Assembly: GCF_023074055.1 (NCBI RefSeq)
Contig: NZ_JADPKR010000098.1
Location: forward strand, 1 to 64,000
Origin: Bradyrhizobium sp. 141
Lineage (GTDB): Bacteria > Pseudomonadota > Alphaproteobacteria > Rhizobiales > Xanthobacteraceae
Reading direction: 5' to 3'
Length of the DNA: 64,000 nt
Made by a program: the position numbers and the translations under genes. Numbering within the stretch: position 1 is the stretch's first letter; the number at the start of each line of letters is the position of its first letter. A model generated the notes under the pieces. That model was given only the letters and a program-made list of their open reading frames with translations. It was not told the origin of the DNA and searched no databases. Below are positions 15,909-24,016 of the stretch, piece by piece.

Positions 15909-17531
15909 GTGCCGCCGGGGGGCGAGACAGTGGTTGGGAAGGGTTTCCGCTTCGTCTCGCTGCTTCTGGCGTCGCTTTCGCTCCTTATCGCCGCTCCGCT
16001 CGCTGCCGATGAATTCCGCAGCCCCTCGCTCACGGCCCTGCGCGTCGACTGGCGCGCAGCGCTCGACCAGGTCCGCACTGAGATCAACAGCCGCCCCCGG
16101 GTCGCGGACGATTTCATCTTCGCACCTCGCCGTTCGGTGCCACGCTACGATCCGCGCGCGACGCCCGCACTGGTGCAGCTCAACGCGGTTTCCTCGCGAT
16201 TCTTTACCGGCATCACCCGCAGTCCCGTGCCGGTGCTGCTGCCGTTCGATGCCGCCGCGTATCTCGAGGCGCAGCGCGGCGGCGCGCCGGCAACGCCCGC
16301 GCTGTCGCGCTACCAGGCGGACTTCAATCCCGTCGACATGTTCGATGCCGGCCCCGCCGGCTACAGCGCGACCTTCTCGTTCGAGCCCGGCGCCGGCGAC
16401 GGCATGCCGAGCCGCGTGTTCACAAGGCCGGTCGAAGTGCAGATCACGGGATCGGCGCTGGTCTACGACATCGCCGATCCCTCCGGCGGCAAGGGCGAGC
16501 CAGTCAAGCCGCTCGCGACGACCTATCCGGACCTCCGCAGATTCATCCGGGAGGGCTATGTACGCTACGCATTCAGCCGTTTCGGCGCCGCCTATGTCGT
16601 GTCGATCCAGTGCCTCGACAGCGTCGCCAAGCCGCGGCGGCTCGCCTGCAAGGAAGCCTATCCCGTCGCCGAGCGCTTCCTGAAGGCCCTGCGTGTCGCC
16701 GGCGGCCAGCGTATGCGGCCATTGACGGACATTGCCTCCAACATCCTCGATCGTCCGGCGGAACGTTCACAGGACTTCAGCTACCGGCCGAGCGGCGACA
16801 TCATCCCGAACACCGGCTACCGCAAGCAGGGCGGCCATCCTGACGTGATGGCCTATGCGCAGATCCGATTCCCGCTCGAGAAGGCGCCTGCGTTCGTGCG
16901 CTCGCAGTCCTACGGCAAGCGCGACAAGAGCGAAGGTCCGACCGCCTATCCCTGGCGCGACAATTTCTGCGAGTCGCGCAGTTTCGAGGTGTGGCAATGT
17001 GGCGGAGGCTACGGACATCAGGGCGAGGACATCCGCGCCGCCGACTGCCCCGCGCCCGGCGAAGGCCGCGAGCCCTGCGATCCCAAGCAGCGCGGCGTCG
17101 TCGCCGTGCGTGGTGCGATCGTGATCCGCGGAGCCAAGGACCAGGCCGCGACGCTTCAAGTCAACAGCCGCACCGAGCACATCCGCTTCCGCTACATGCA
17201 CATGAATCCGCAGGCGCTGAACGCCGACGGCGTGGTCAATGGCCGCATTGTCACCGAGGGCGAGAAGATCGGTGTAATCTCGAACTATCTCGACCATCCC
17301 GCCGGAACCTCGATGCATCTGCATTTCGACGTGCAGGTGTTCACACGCGACGGCTGGATCTGGGTCAGCCCCTACGTCACCCTGGTTTCCGCCTATGAAC
17401 GCCTGATCCGCGCCCGCGGGCGCGAGGTCGGCCCGGAGATAGCTGTCACGACGCAGCCCGTGGCACACGCGCTGCCGGACGACGTTCTCAAGCCGGACCT
17501 GCGCGAGGGATCGAGCGGCGAGGACAATTGA
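15909..17531 (+). CDS. Exported M23-family metallopeptidase
   Basis: A 540-residue protein with an N-terminal signal segment (FVSLLLASLSLLIAAPLAA-DEF). The first ~330 residues form an unrecognised N-domain with paired cysteines. The C-terminal LytM/M23 part has GGGYGHQGEDI (first Zn motif, HxxxD) and SMHLHFDVQVF (HxH). It probably cleaves peptidoglycan cross-bridges or regulates amidases. Start GTG 15909; GTG 15930 with GGGGG upstream is an alternative that makes a shorter signal peptide. It follows efp by 20 bases, but a functional link is not implied. Confidence 0.82.
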   Translation: MPPGGETVVGKGFRFVSLLLASLSLLIAAPLAADEFRSPSLTALRVDWRAALDQVRTEINSRPRVADDFIFAPRRSVPRYDPRATPALVQLNAVSSRFFTGITRSPVPVLLPFDAAAYLEAQRGGAPATPALSRYQADFNPVDMFDAGPAGYSATFSFEPGAGDGMPSRVFTRPVEVQITGSALVYDIADPSGGKGEPVKPLATTYPDLRRFIREGYVRYAFSRFGAAYVVSIQCLDSVAKPRRLACKEAYPVAERFLKALRVAGGQRMRPLTDIASNILDRPAERSQDFSYRPSGDIIPNTGYRKQGGHPDVMAYAQIRFPLEKAPAFVRSQSYGKRDKSEGPTAYPWRDNFCESRSFEVWQCGGGYGHQGEDIRAADCPAPGEGREPCDPKQRGVVAVRGAIVIRGAKDQAATLQVNSRTEHIRFRYMHMNPQALNADGVVNGRIVTEGEKIGVISNYLDHPAGTSMHLHFDVQVFTRDGWIWVSPYVTLVSAYERLIRARGREVGPEIAVTTQPVAHALPDDVLKPDLREGSSGEDN

Positions 17532-17610
17532 CGGCTTGCGCGTTCCAATGCCGGGTGGTGCGAGGGAAGTCGTCGCGCCCATCGCCAGATCGAACAAAGG
17601 ATAGGGGTTG

Positions 17611-18597
17611 ATGAGTGTTGGACTGATCGGTCTTCTCGACGATATCGCGGCAATTGCAAAGGTGGCGGCGGCCTCACTCGACGATGTGGCGAGCCAGGCT
17701 GCCAAAGCAGGCACAAAGGCGGCTGGCGTGGTCATCGATGATGCGGCCGTCACGCCGAACTACGTCATCGGTTTTGCCTCGAAACGCGAACTGCCGATCG
17801 TCGGTAAGATTGCGATCGGATCGCTGCGCAATAAATTGCTGATCCTGCTCCCCATTGCCCTGCTGCTTGGATATTTCCTTCCCGCCGCGGTCACACCGCT
17901 GCTCATGCTGGGCGGAGCCTTTCTCTGCTACGAGGGCGCCGAGAAGGTGCTCGAAGCCGTGATGCCGCATCATGCGCACCACCACGAAGCTCAGCTCCAG
18001 CCGATTGCGTTGAATGCCCGGTCGGTCGAGGACGAGAAGGTCGCGAGCGCCATCAAGACCGATTTCATCCTGTCGGCGGAGATCATGGCGATCACGCTGG
18101 CGGCTCTCCCGACGGGCAGCATCTGGACGCAGGCACTGGTGCTGGCGCTGGTTGGCATCCTTATCACTGCCGGAGTCTACGGCGTGGTGGCCCTGATCGT
18201 GAAGGCGGACGATGTTGGCATGGCCCTCGCGCGCTATGACAGCGCCTCGATCATTGGCGGCGCGATCCGCTTGCTCGGACGCGCGCTCGTCCGCGGTATG
18301 CCCGTCTTCCTGGCGGTGCTGAGCACCATCGGAACCGCCGCCATGATCTGGGTCGGCGGCGGCATCATCCTGCATGGCATCGAAAAATACGGCCCGCCCG
18401 TGGTCGGGCGCACCGTCCATGCCGCAACCGAGGCCGCCGCACATGCCCTTCCATCCGTCGCCGGCATCATCGAATGGTCGGTCGAGGCGGCCATCTCAGG
18501 CTTGCTCGGACTGCTTGTCGGCGCACTTGCGATTCCGGCCGTCGAATACGGTCTCTCTCCGGCATGGAAACGGTTGCGGCGGTCGCGGCAGGCCTGA
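17611..18597 (+). CDS. DUF808 (YedI-like) inner-membrane protein
   Basis: A 328-residue membrane protein. The start SVGLIGLLDDIAAIAKVAAASLDD and the following VTPNYVIGFASKRELPIVGKIAIGSLRNK are diagnostic of the DUF808/YedI family. About six to seven helices follow, and a His-rich cytosolic loop (HHAHHHE) occurs after the second. ATG 17611 is preferred to the TTG at 17608. Function unknown in all species I know of. Confidence 0.88.
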   Translation: MSVGLIGLLDDIAAIAKVAAASLDDVASQAAKAGTKAAGVVIDDAAVTPNYVIGFASKRELPIVGKIAIGSLRNKLLILLPIALLLGYFLPAAVTPLLMLGGAFLCYEGAEKVLEAVMPHHAHHHEAQLQPIALNARSVEDEKVASAIKTDFILSAEIMAITLAALPTGSIWTQALVLALVGILITAGVYGVVALIVKADDVGMALARYDSASIIGGAIRLLGRALVRGMPVFLAVLSTIGTAAMIWVGGGIILHGIEKYGPPVVGRTVHAATEAAAHALPSVAGIIEWSVEAAISGLLGLLVGALAIPAVEYGLSPAWKRLRRSRQA

Positions 18598-18611
18598 AGG
18601 CAACCCGCCGC

Positions 18612-18646
18612 GTAGCCCGGATGGAGCGAAGCGCAATCCGGGCTAC
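18612..18646. repeat. Dispersed palindromic repeat (GTAGCCCGGAT type)
   Basis: GTAGCCCGGAT (18612-18622) and ATCCGGGCTAC (18636-18646) are perfect 11-base arms around GGAGCGAAGCGCA. This palindrome is known to me as a dispersed intergenic repeat in many proteobacteria, including bradyrhizobia. It lies between two convergent genes only 52 bases apart, so it may also act as terminator or mRNA-end protector. Confidence 0.7.
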
Positions 18647-18649
18647 CGA

Positions 18650-19144
18650 TTATTCAAGCAGCGTCGTGAGCTGCGCGCCCTCATCCGCCACGAATACCGC
18701 GATCAACTCTGCCGGCTCGGTCGCGCTGGCATTGGAGGAGACCAGATGCGTCGAGCCCGGCGGCTCGAAGAAGGACTGGCCGACGCCAAACGTCTCGACC
18801 GGACCGCCGCCGAGCTGGGACCGGATCTCGCCCTTGGTGATGTAGGCGGTGACGGATCCAGAGTGACGATGCGGACGTGAAAATCCGCCCGGGCCGTAGA
18901 ACACGCGCACGATGGTGACGCGCTTGCCAGGCACGTTTGGCAATGCGTAGGAGCCGATCGGCTCGACCTTGTCGAGCGGCGAACCCTCCGCAGCTGTGGC
19001 GCAGAGCGGCGCCAGCGCACCTGACACACTGTCGATCGTCACCGGCAGCACCTTGCCGATCGCTAGCGCGCAGGCGAGCCCGCCCAGGACGGCGATCGCC
19101 ATCGACCGCGACGGCATCGGGCGCTGCGCAGCGGTGAAACTCAT
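18650..19144 (-). CDS. Membrane-anchored or exported cupin-domain protein
   Basis: A 164-residue protein with an N-terminal hydrophobic segment (MAIAVLGGLACALAIGKVLPV) and a single cupin barrel. The metal motif is RPHRHSGSVTAYITKGEI, the second motif SFFEPPGSTHLVSSNAS. Start ATG at 19144. It is 30 bases downstream of the AhpD-like gene on the same strand, so they probably share the MarR-controlled promoter. A clear paralogue lies at 28413-28829. Substrate unknown. Confidence 0.82.
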   Translation of the reverse strand: MSFTAAQRPMPSRSMAIAVLGGLACALAIGKVLPVTIDSVSGALAPLCATAAEGSPLDKVEPIGSYALPNVPGKRVTIVRVFYGPGGFSRPHRHSGSVTAYITKGEIRSQLGGGPVETFGVGQSFFEPPGSTHLVSSNASATEPAELIAVFVADEGAQLTTLLE

Positions 19145-19174
19145 TGCTGTCACGTTGACCTCCCTGCGTTGCAA

Positions 19175-19654
19175 TCAGGATGCCGCAGCATTCGCCGCGG
19201 CCGGCCGCTTGGCCGGCGTCCAGCGATACGCCGCGCCAAACCGGTTCCAGACATTGATCGAGGCGACCGCCGAGGTCAGGTAGGTCAGCTCGGTTTCGGA
19301 GAACTCGCGCGTTGCCTCCGAATAAACCTCCTCGCTGACGCCACCGGGTAGCAGTGTCAGGGCTTCCGCCCAGGCCAGCGCCGCGCGCTCACGCGCGGAA
19401 AAGACCGGCGCCTCGCGCCAGACCGCGACCAGATGGAGCTTATCGACGGGAACGCCGATCCGTTCCGACAGCAGGACGTGGTGCTGCACGCAGAAGGCGC
19501 AGCCGTTGATCTGCGAGGCGCGCAGCTTGACGAGCTCGATGAGCTGCTTGTCGAGGCCAGCCTTGGTTGCAAGCTGACCGAGCGCCAGAACCACCTCATA
19601 GACGTCGGGCGCGATCTTCTTGAAATCCTCGTATTCGCTGCGGGCGTGTGACAT
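19175..19654 (-). CDS. AhpD-like carboxymuconolactone decarboxylase-family protein
   Basis: A 159-residue helical protein of the CMD/AhpD family. The CxxC-H motif is NGCAFCVQHH, and SERIGVPVDKLHLVAVWREAPVFSARERAALAWAEALT is the canonical helix pair. The two cysteines suggest peroxidase or thiol-disulfide activity rather than decarboxylation. Start ATG at 19654. It is divergent from a MarR regulator across 54 bases containing a near-perfect palindrome, which fits an oxidative- or electrophile-stress switch. Confidence 0.88.
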   Translation of the reverse strand: MSHARSEYEDFKKIAPDVYEVVLALGQLATKAGLDKQLIELVKLRASQINGCAFCVQHHVLLSERIGVPVDKLHLVAVWREAPVFSARERAALAWAEALTLLPGGVSEEVYSEATREFSETELTYLTSAVASINVWNRFGAAYRWTPAKRPAAANAAAS

Positions 19655-19673
19655 TGCGGTGCACCTCGTATTA

Positions 19674-19691
19674 ATATAAGTGTACTTATAT
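19674..19691. promoter_or_regulatory. Candidate MarR operator palindrome
   Basis: ATATAAGT (19674-19681), GT, ACTTATAT (19684-19691): perfect eight-base arms with a two-base centre, in the 54 bases between the AhpD-like gene and the divergent MarR regulator. A further CTTATAAG lies at 19692-19699. Its size, AT-richness and place match MarR-family operators that overlap both promoters. Confidence 0.7.
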
Positions 19692-19708
19692 CTTATAAGA
19701 GCTCTGAT

Positions 19709-20230
19709 ATGTCGCGCAAGACCGCTGCCATCACAAGATCGAAAATCGCCGGCAAGGCGGCTGCCGACGACGCCGTACGTATTCCTGCGCCCGGAGAAGG
19801 CAAGCGCGGCGAGCAAGGCTATCTCGGCTATCTCCTGCGACAGGCCCATGCCGCTGTCCGCCTGACCATGGAGCGCACCCTCGCCGACCTCGGCGTGACA
19901 TCGCCGCAATTCGCGGTGCTGACGATGCTGAACGCCTATCCGGGCCTGTCCGGCGCCGACGTCGCCCGCCTCACCTTCCTGACGCCCCAGACCGTCGGTG
20001 TCATCATTCGCAATCTCGAACGCGACGGCGCAATTCTGATGACGCCGCATCCCGTCCACGGCCGCATTCAGCAATGGGCGCTGACGCCGCGCGGTGCGAC
20101 GCTGTTAAAGGCGTGCAGGGAGCGTGTGATCGCGCTGGAGAAGCGGCTGGCGAAAGGCTTGGACAGCAGGGACGAAACTGCGATCCGGCGGTGGCTAGCT
20201 GGCATCGCAGCTGACTTGAAGGAGGACTAG
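19709..20230 (+). CDS. MarR-family transcriptional regulator
   Basis: A 173-residue winged-helix regulator with a ~35-residue basic N-terminal extension (MSRKTAAITRSKIAGKAAADD). The core runs from GYLLRQAHAAVRLTMERTL through the HTH (LSGADVARLTFLTPQTVGVIIRNLERDGAI) to the wing (PVHGRIQQWALTPRG). No conserved cysteine in the N-terminal helix is seen, so a redox switch of the OhrR type is not supported. Divergent from the AhpD-like/cupin pair and next to a palindrome it probably binds. Confidence 0.9.
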   Translation: MSRKTAAITRSKIAGKAAADDAVRIPAPGEGKRGEQGYLGYLLRQAHAAVRLTMERTLADLGVTSPQFAVLTMLNAYPGLSGADVARLTFLTPQTVGVIIRNLERDGAILMTPHPVHGRIQQWALTPRGATLLKACRERVIALEKRLAKGLDSRDETAIRRWLAGIAADLKED

Positions 20231-20264
20231 GCGGGCTTCCGCCCCTCGTGCCCAAAAGGGGATG

Positions 20265-20516
20265 CTACCCGCCCTTCAGTGCATCCTTGACCTCACCATC
20301 GGGCCAGCTCTCGCCCGCTGCGATCACCCGCACGCGGCTGAGGTCAGTGTCATTCACCAGCACATGCGAACTCACCCGGTCGCCGCTCGGCTCCAGGTGC
20401 AGATCGGTTTCGGGCTTCCAGCTCAGCGTCGTCGCGAGATCGCCGGGAAATATCTGCCATTGCGATCCGTCGTCGAGTTCGACGACATGGCTTTCCGCAT
20501 GCGCGTATATCTTCAT
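20265..20516 (-). CDS. Small hypothetical protein
   Basis: Eighty-three residues, MKIYAHAESHVVELDDGSQWQ... to EVKDALKGG. Acidic, soluble, with a WQIFPGDLATTLSWKPETDL strand pattern; no cysteine or recognised motif. It has an ATG and a balanced amino-acid composition, so I believe it is real. Function unknown. Confidence 0.55.
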   Translation of the reverse strand: MKIYAHAESHVVELDDGSQWQIFPGDLATTLSWKPETDLHLEPSGDRVSSHVLVNDTDLSRVRVIAAGESWPDGEVKDALKGG

Positions 20517-20543
20517 TCCACCCCTAATCTCGATGAACAGAAT

Positions 20544-20569
20544 GGGCCCCGGCGCTCCCGCCGGGGCCC
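20544..20569 (-). terminator. Strong hairpin downstream of the exported-protein gene
   Basis: GGGCCCCGGC (20544-20553), loop GCTCCC, GCCGGGGCCC (20560-20569): ten perfect GC-rich pairs. It lies seven bases after the stop of the gene at 20577-20837 when read leftwards. Only a short, weak T-containing tail (ATTCTGTT) follows on that strand. Probable terminator. Confidence 0.6.
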
Positions 20570-20576
20570 TGCTCTA

Positions 20577-20837
20577 TCAATCGTTGTCGTGATGAATCAC
20601 GGTCTTTTCGCGATTGCCGAATTCATCTTCCTTCTTGATCACGGTGGTGCGGTCGGCGGGCTCGCGCTCTTTAATGACCGTGGTACGGTCGCGATCGCGG
20701 TCTCGCTCGCGATATTCATGGGACTGACCTACCGTCACGCCCGCGCCGACCGGGCCGACGTGAACGCCGACCTCGTCCGCGAACGCAGGCGCTGCGATGG
20801 CCGTGACCATGGCAGCAGCAAACAGATATTTCCTCAT
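20577..20837 (-). CDS. Small exported charged protein
   Basis: Eighty-six residues. The signal peptide MRKYLFAAAMVTAIAAPAFA is followed by a very hydrophilic mature part with an R/D/E-rich repeat-like stretch (YRERDRDRDRTTVIKE then DRTTVIKKED). The TTVIK element occurs twice. No known domain; likely intrinsically disordered in the periplasm. Similar small secreted proteins with DRxTVIK repeats are, as I recall, common in Bradyrhizobium. Confidence 0.65.
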   Translation of the reverse strand: MRKYLFAAAMVTAIAAPAFADEVGVHVGPVGAGVTVGQSHEYRERDRDRDRTTVIKEREPADRTTVIKKEDEFGNREKTVIHHDND

Positions 20838-20981
20838 CTTGTCCTCCTCAGTGGTGCGGGGGGAATGCGGGACTGCGACAGTTTGTTCCGACGGAATGCC
20901 TGATCCGGTCACGCAGAACTAGCCGCCCAGTTGTTCCAGGAACCGGCGCACACAGGCCATGTTTCGGGCTAGAATGTGCCC

Positions 20982-22211
20982 ATGAAACACGCTGATTCCT
21001 CGCTCCATCCGACGCGCCGCGCCCTGCTCCAATCCACGCTCGGTGCAGCCGCTGTGCTCGCACTTCCGACACGCGTCCTCGCCGCACCTCCAGGCTTCGA
21101 CGAATGGCGCGAAGCCTTTCGCGCACGTGCGATGGCGAAGGGCATTTCGCCTGCGGCCTGGCAGCGCGCAATGGCGCGGGTCGAACCCGACATGAGCGTG
21201 TTCAAGCAGATGCGCAGCCAGCCCGAATTCCACGAGCAGGTCTGGCAATACATCAACCGCCGCGTTTCCGATTGGCGTATCATCAACGGCAAGACCGCCC
21301 TGAAGAACAACGAGGCGCTGCTCGCGCGCATCGAGCGCGATTTCGGCGTCGAGCGTGGCACGCTGCTGGCGCTGTGGGGCGTCGAGTCCGCCTATGGCGA
21401 TCCCTTGGTGCAGCAGAACCACATGACGCCGGTGTTTCCCTCGCTGGCCGCGCTCGCCTGGAACGAGCCGCGCCGGAAGGCCTATTGGGAGACCGAACTG
21501 ATCAACGCGCTGCGCATCGTCGACAAGGGCTGGAGCACGCCGGAGCAGATGCAGGGATCCTGGGCCGGCGCGATGGGGCATTCGCAATGGATGCCGGAAG
21601 TCTGGCTCAATGTCGGCATCGACTATGACGGCGACGGCAAGGTGTCGCCATTCGGCAAGCCCGACGACGCGCTGGGCTCGACCGCCAAATATCTCGTCAA
21701 TCGCGGCAAATGGCATCGCGGCGAGCATTGGGGCTATGAGGTGCGCGCGGCCGGCAATATGAGCGGCAGCCGTACCTATGCGGCATGGCAGGCGGCCGGC
21801 GTCACCCGCGCCGACGGCCAGCCGTTCCCGCAACCGAATGCATCCGCTCAGATGTGGACGCCGGTCGCGGGCGGACCGACGTTTCTGCTGGGACCGAACT
21901 TCTACTCGGTGAAGAGTTACAATCCGTCGATGAACTATGCGCTGGCGATCTGCCATCTCGGCGACCGCTGTCTCGGGGCGCCGCCATTCATTCAACCCTT
22001 CCCCGGCTCGGAGCGCGCACTGACGCTGGCCGAGGTGCAGGAGATGCAGACGCGTCTGACCAAGGCCGGCTTCGACACCGGCGGCACCGACGGCCGTGTC
22101 GGCAACGACACCATGAAGGCGATCAAGGATTTCCAGCAGCGCGCGGGCATCACACCGGCGGACGGCTATGGCGGGCTGAAGGTGCTGGCCAAGCTGCGGC
22201 AGGGGTCGTAG
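20982..22211 (+). CDS. Lytic murein transglycosylase (MltB-like) with peptidoglycan-binding domain
   Basis: A 409-residue exported enzyme. The N-terminus has RRALLQSTLGAAAVLALPTRVLA, a possible Tat-type signal (TRRALLQ). The catalytic glutamate is in LLALWGVESAYGDPL, and SWAGAMGHSQWMPEVW and DYDGDGKVSPF are family motifs of MltB/SltB. The last ~60 residues are a PG_binding_1 domain (LTLAEVQEMQTRLTKAGF...). It cuts the MurNAc-GlcNAc bond, forming 1,6-anhydro products. Ends six bases from the convergent aldolase gene. Confidence 0.9.
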   Translation: MKHADSSLHPTRRALLQSTLGAAAVLALPTRVLAAPPGFDEWREAFRARAMAKGISPAAWQRAMARVEPDMSVFKQMRSQPEFHEQVWQYINRRVSDWRIINGKTALKNNEALLARIERDFGVERGTLLALWGVESAYGDPLVQQNHMTPVFPSLAALAWNEPRRKAYWETELINALRIVDKGWSTPEQMQGSWAGAMGHSQWMPEVWLNVGIDYDGDGKVSPFGKPDDALGSTAKYLVNRGKWHRGEHWGYEVRAAGNMSGSRTYAAWQAAGVTRADGQPFPQPNASAQMWTPVAGGPTFLLGPNFYSVKSYNPSMNYALAICHLGDRCLGAPPFIQPFPGSERALTLAEVQEMQTRLTKAGFDTGGTDGRVGNDTMKAIKDFQQRAGITPADGYGGLKVLAKLRQGS

Positions 22212-22217
22212 GCGACC

Positions 22218-23015
22218 TCAGTGCCGGTACTGCGGCTCCTCGGCATCGAGCTGCCGCCGGATCGCGGCGAGATGCAGCCGCGCGGATTCGGAATCGCCCT
22301 CACGCATCTGCCTGTAGGTTTCGGCCGCAATCGCGGGATCCACGGGCAGCACCTTTCGTCCCGTCGACATCGCCAGCACCTGCACCTCGGCGGCGCGTTC
22401 GAGGTAGTAGAGATCGTCCCAGGCCTCCGCGATGGTCGGCGCCAGCACCATCACGCCGTGATGCTTCATGAAGATGATGTCGGCATCGCCGACGGCGGAC
22501 GCGATGCGCGCGCCTTCCTGGTTGTCAAGCGCAAGGCCGTTGTAGTCGCGATCGACCGCGGTGCGGCCATAGAACTTCAGCGCGGTCTGGCCGGCCCAGA
22601 TCAAGGGGTCGCCTTCGGTCATCGACAGCGCCGTGGCGAATGGCATGTGGGTGTGGAAGGCGACTTTCGCGCGCGGCAGGCGCTTGTGCATCTCGGCGTG
22701 GATGTAGAACGCGGTCGCCTCGGGCACGCCCTCGCCATCGAGCACGTTGCCGTGAAAGTCGCAGATCAGCAGCTTCGACGCGGTCAGCTGGCGAAAGGCG
22801 TAGCCGTAGGGGTTGACGAGGAACATTTCGTCATGGCCTGGCACGACGGCTGAGAAGTGGTTGCAGATGCCTTCTTCGAAGCCATTGCGCGCCGCCATGC
22901 GGAAGCAGGCGGCAAGGTCCTCGCGCGCAGTGCGGATCGCATCGGTCGCAAGGTCCGGCCGGTTCGAGCGGAATGGCGCTGATGCGGGGGAGGAAGCGTG
23001 AAGGCTGTGCGCCAT
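22218..23015 (-). CDS. Class II aldolase/adducin-family protein
   Basis: A 265-residue protein of the fuculose-1-phosphate aldolase fold. Zn-binding histidines are in AFHTHMPFA and FMKHHGVMVLAP; GFEEGICNHFSAVVPG is the conserved N-terminal region. Family members are aldolases, epimerases or decarboxylases on sugar phosphates or hydroxy acids; the specificity is not readable here. Start ATG at 23015 (MAHSLHAS). It lies about 100 bases downstream of an SDR gene on the same strand and may share its transcript. Confidence 0.85.
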   Translation of the reverse strand: MAHSLHASSPASAPFRSNRPDLATDAIRTAREDLAACFRMAARNGFEEGICNHFSAVVPGHDEMFLVNPYGYAFRQLTASKLLICDFHGNVLDGEGVPEATAFYIHAEMHKRLPRAKVAFHTHMPFATALSMTEGDPLIWAGQTALKFYGRTAVDRDYNGLALDNQEGARIASAVGDADIIFMKHHGVMVLAPTIAEAWDDLYYLERAAEVQVLAMSTGRKVLPVDPAIAAETYRQMREGDSESARLHLAAIRRQLDAEEPQYRH

Positions 23016-23111
23016 GGCGAAGGACACCTCTGTCGGTCGAGAGCTGCTCGCGTTGTACAGGGGCTACGCCTGCGCGTCAGCCCCTGCGCGTGCCGCCCTG
23101 CCCTGCGCGGC

Positions 23112-23921
23112 TCACGCCCGCCGCGGCACGCCGCCTGCGTTCATGCCGCCGTCGATGACGAGCTCGCTGCCGGTGACGTAGCGCGAGGCATCAGAGGCCA
23201 GATACAGCACGCCGGAGGCGATCTCTGCGGCCTCGCCGGCGCGGCCGAGCGGCGTGACGACCTTCGCCCGCTCCTCCGGATCGATCGGCGCGTTCTGGCC
23301 GGCGCCGGTTGCGCCCGTCGGGATCTTGCCCCAGATCGGCGTATCGATGATGCCGGGATGAACCGAGTTGACGCGGATGCCGTCGCCCGCCGCCGCGCAT
23401 TCCATCGCGATCGACTTGGCGAACAGCCGCACGCCGCCCTTGGTCGCCGAATAGGCCGACAGCCCGGGCGAGCCGCGCAAGCCCGCCAGCGACGACATCA
23501 TGACGATCGAGCCGCTGCCATGCTTGCGCATCAGCGGCAGGCAATGCTTGACCGAGAGAAAGACGCCGTCGAGGTTGATCGCGTTCTGCTTGCGCCAGTC
23601 GGACAGCGTCATGTCGACGATCGAAGGCACGGCAATGCCGATACCGGCGTTGGAGACCATGATGTCGAGCCGGCCGTAGCGCTTGGCGACCTCGGTGACG
23701 ATCTCGATCCAGCGCTCCTCGCTGGTGACGTCCTGCTCCAGGAAGATCGCCTTGCCGCCCGCTTTTGTCACTCGCTTGGCGAGTTCGGGCCCGCGCAGCT
23801 CATCGATGTCGGTGATGACGACGGTGGCGCCCTCGCGCGCGAATAGCTCGACGATGGCTTCGCCGATACCCGAGGCCCCGCCCGTCACCAGCGCGACCTT
23901 GCCCTCAACCTGCCCTGCCAT
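23112..23921 (-). CDS. Short-chain dehydrogenase/reductase
   Basis: A 269-residue classical SDR. NAD(P)-binding is TGGASGIGEA, with D at TDID suggesting NAD preference; NAG is VSNAG; the catalytic Ser, Tyr and Lys are in MMSSLAG and YSATKGG. The C-terminus DGGMNAGG is typical. Start ATG at 23921 with GGGAG five bases upstream. Probably oxidises a hydroxy compound handled by the neighbouring class II aldolase-like protein. Confidence 0.9.
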   Translation of the reverse strand: MAGQVEGKVALVTGGASGIGEAIVELFAREGATVVITDIDELRGPELAKRVTKAGGKAIFLEQDVTSEERWIEIVTEVAKRYGRLDIMVSNAGIGIAVPSIVDMTLSDWRKQNAINLDGVFLSVKHCLPLMRKHGSGSIVMMSSLAGLRGSPGLSAYSATKGGVRLFAKSIAMECAAAGDGIRVNSVHPGIIDTPIWGKIPTGATGAGQNAPIDPEERAKVVTPLGRAGEAAEIASGVLYLASDASRYVTGSELVIDGGMNAGGVPRRA

Positions 23922-23976
23922 GTTCACTCCCTTTCTTTTTGTTGTTTGAGCGCATCATTTTTTTTCGCATGATCTC

Positions 23977-24004
23977 CGCGCAAACGCGTTCCGCGTTTGT
24001 CGCG
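23977..24004. repeat. GC-rich palindrome between recJ and the SDR gene
   Basis: CAAACGCG (23981-23988), TTC, CGCGTTTG (23992-23999), extended by CGCG on each side with one bulged T. A run of eight T (23959 onward) and CGCATGATC precede it. The CGCATGATC plus CAAACGCGTTCCGCGTTTG combination resembles a dispersed bradyrhizobial repeat as I remember it. It could end recJ transcription. Confidence 0.45.
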
Positions 24005-24016
24005 TCGGATCTTGCG

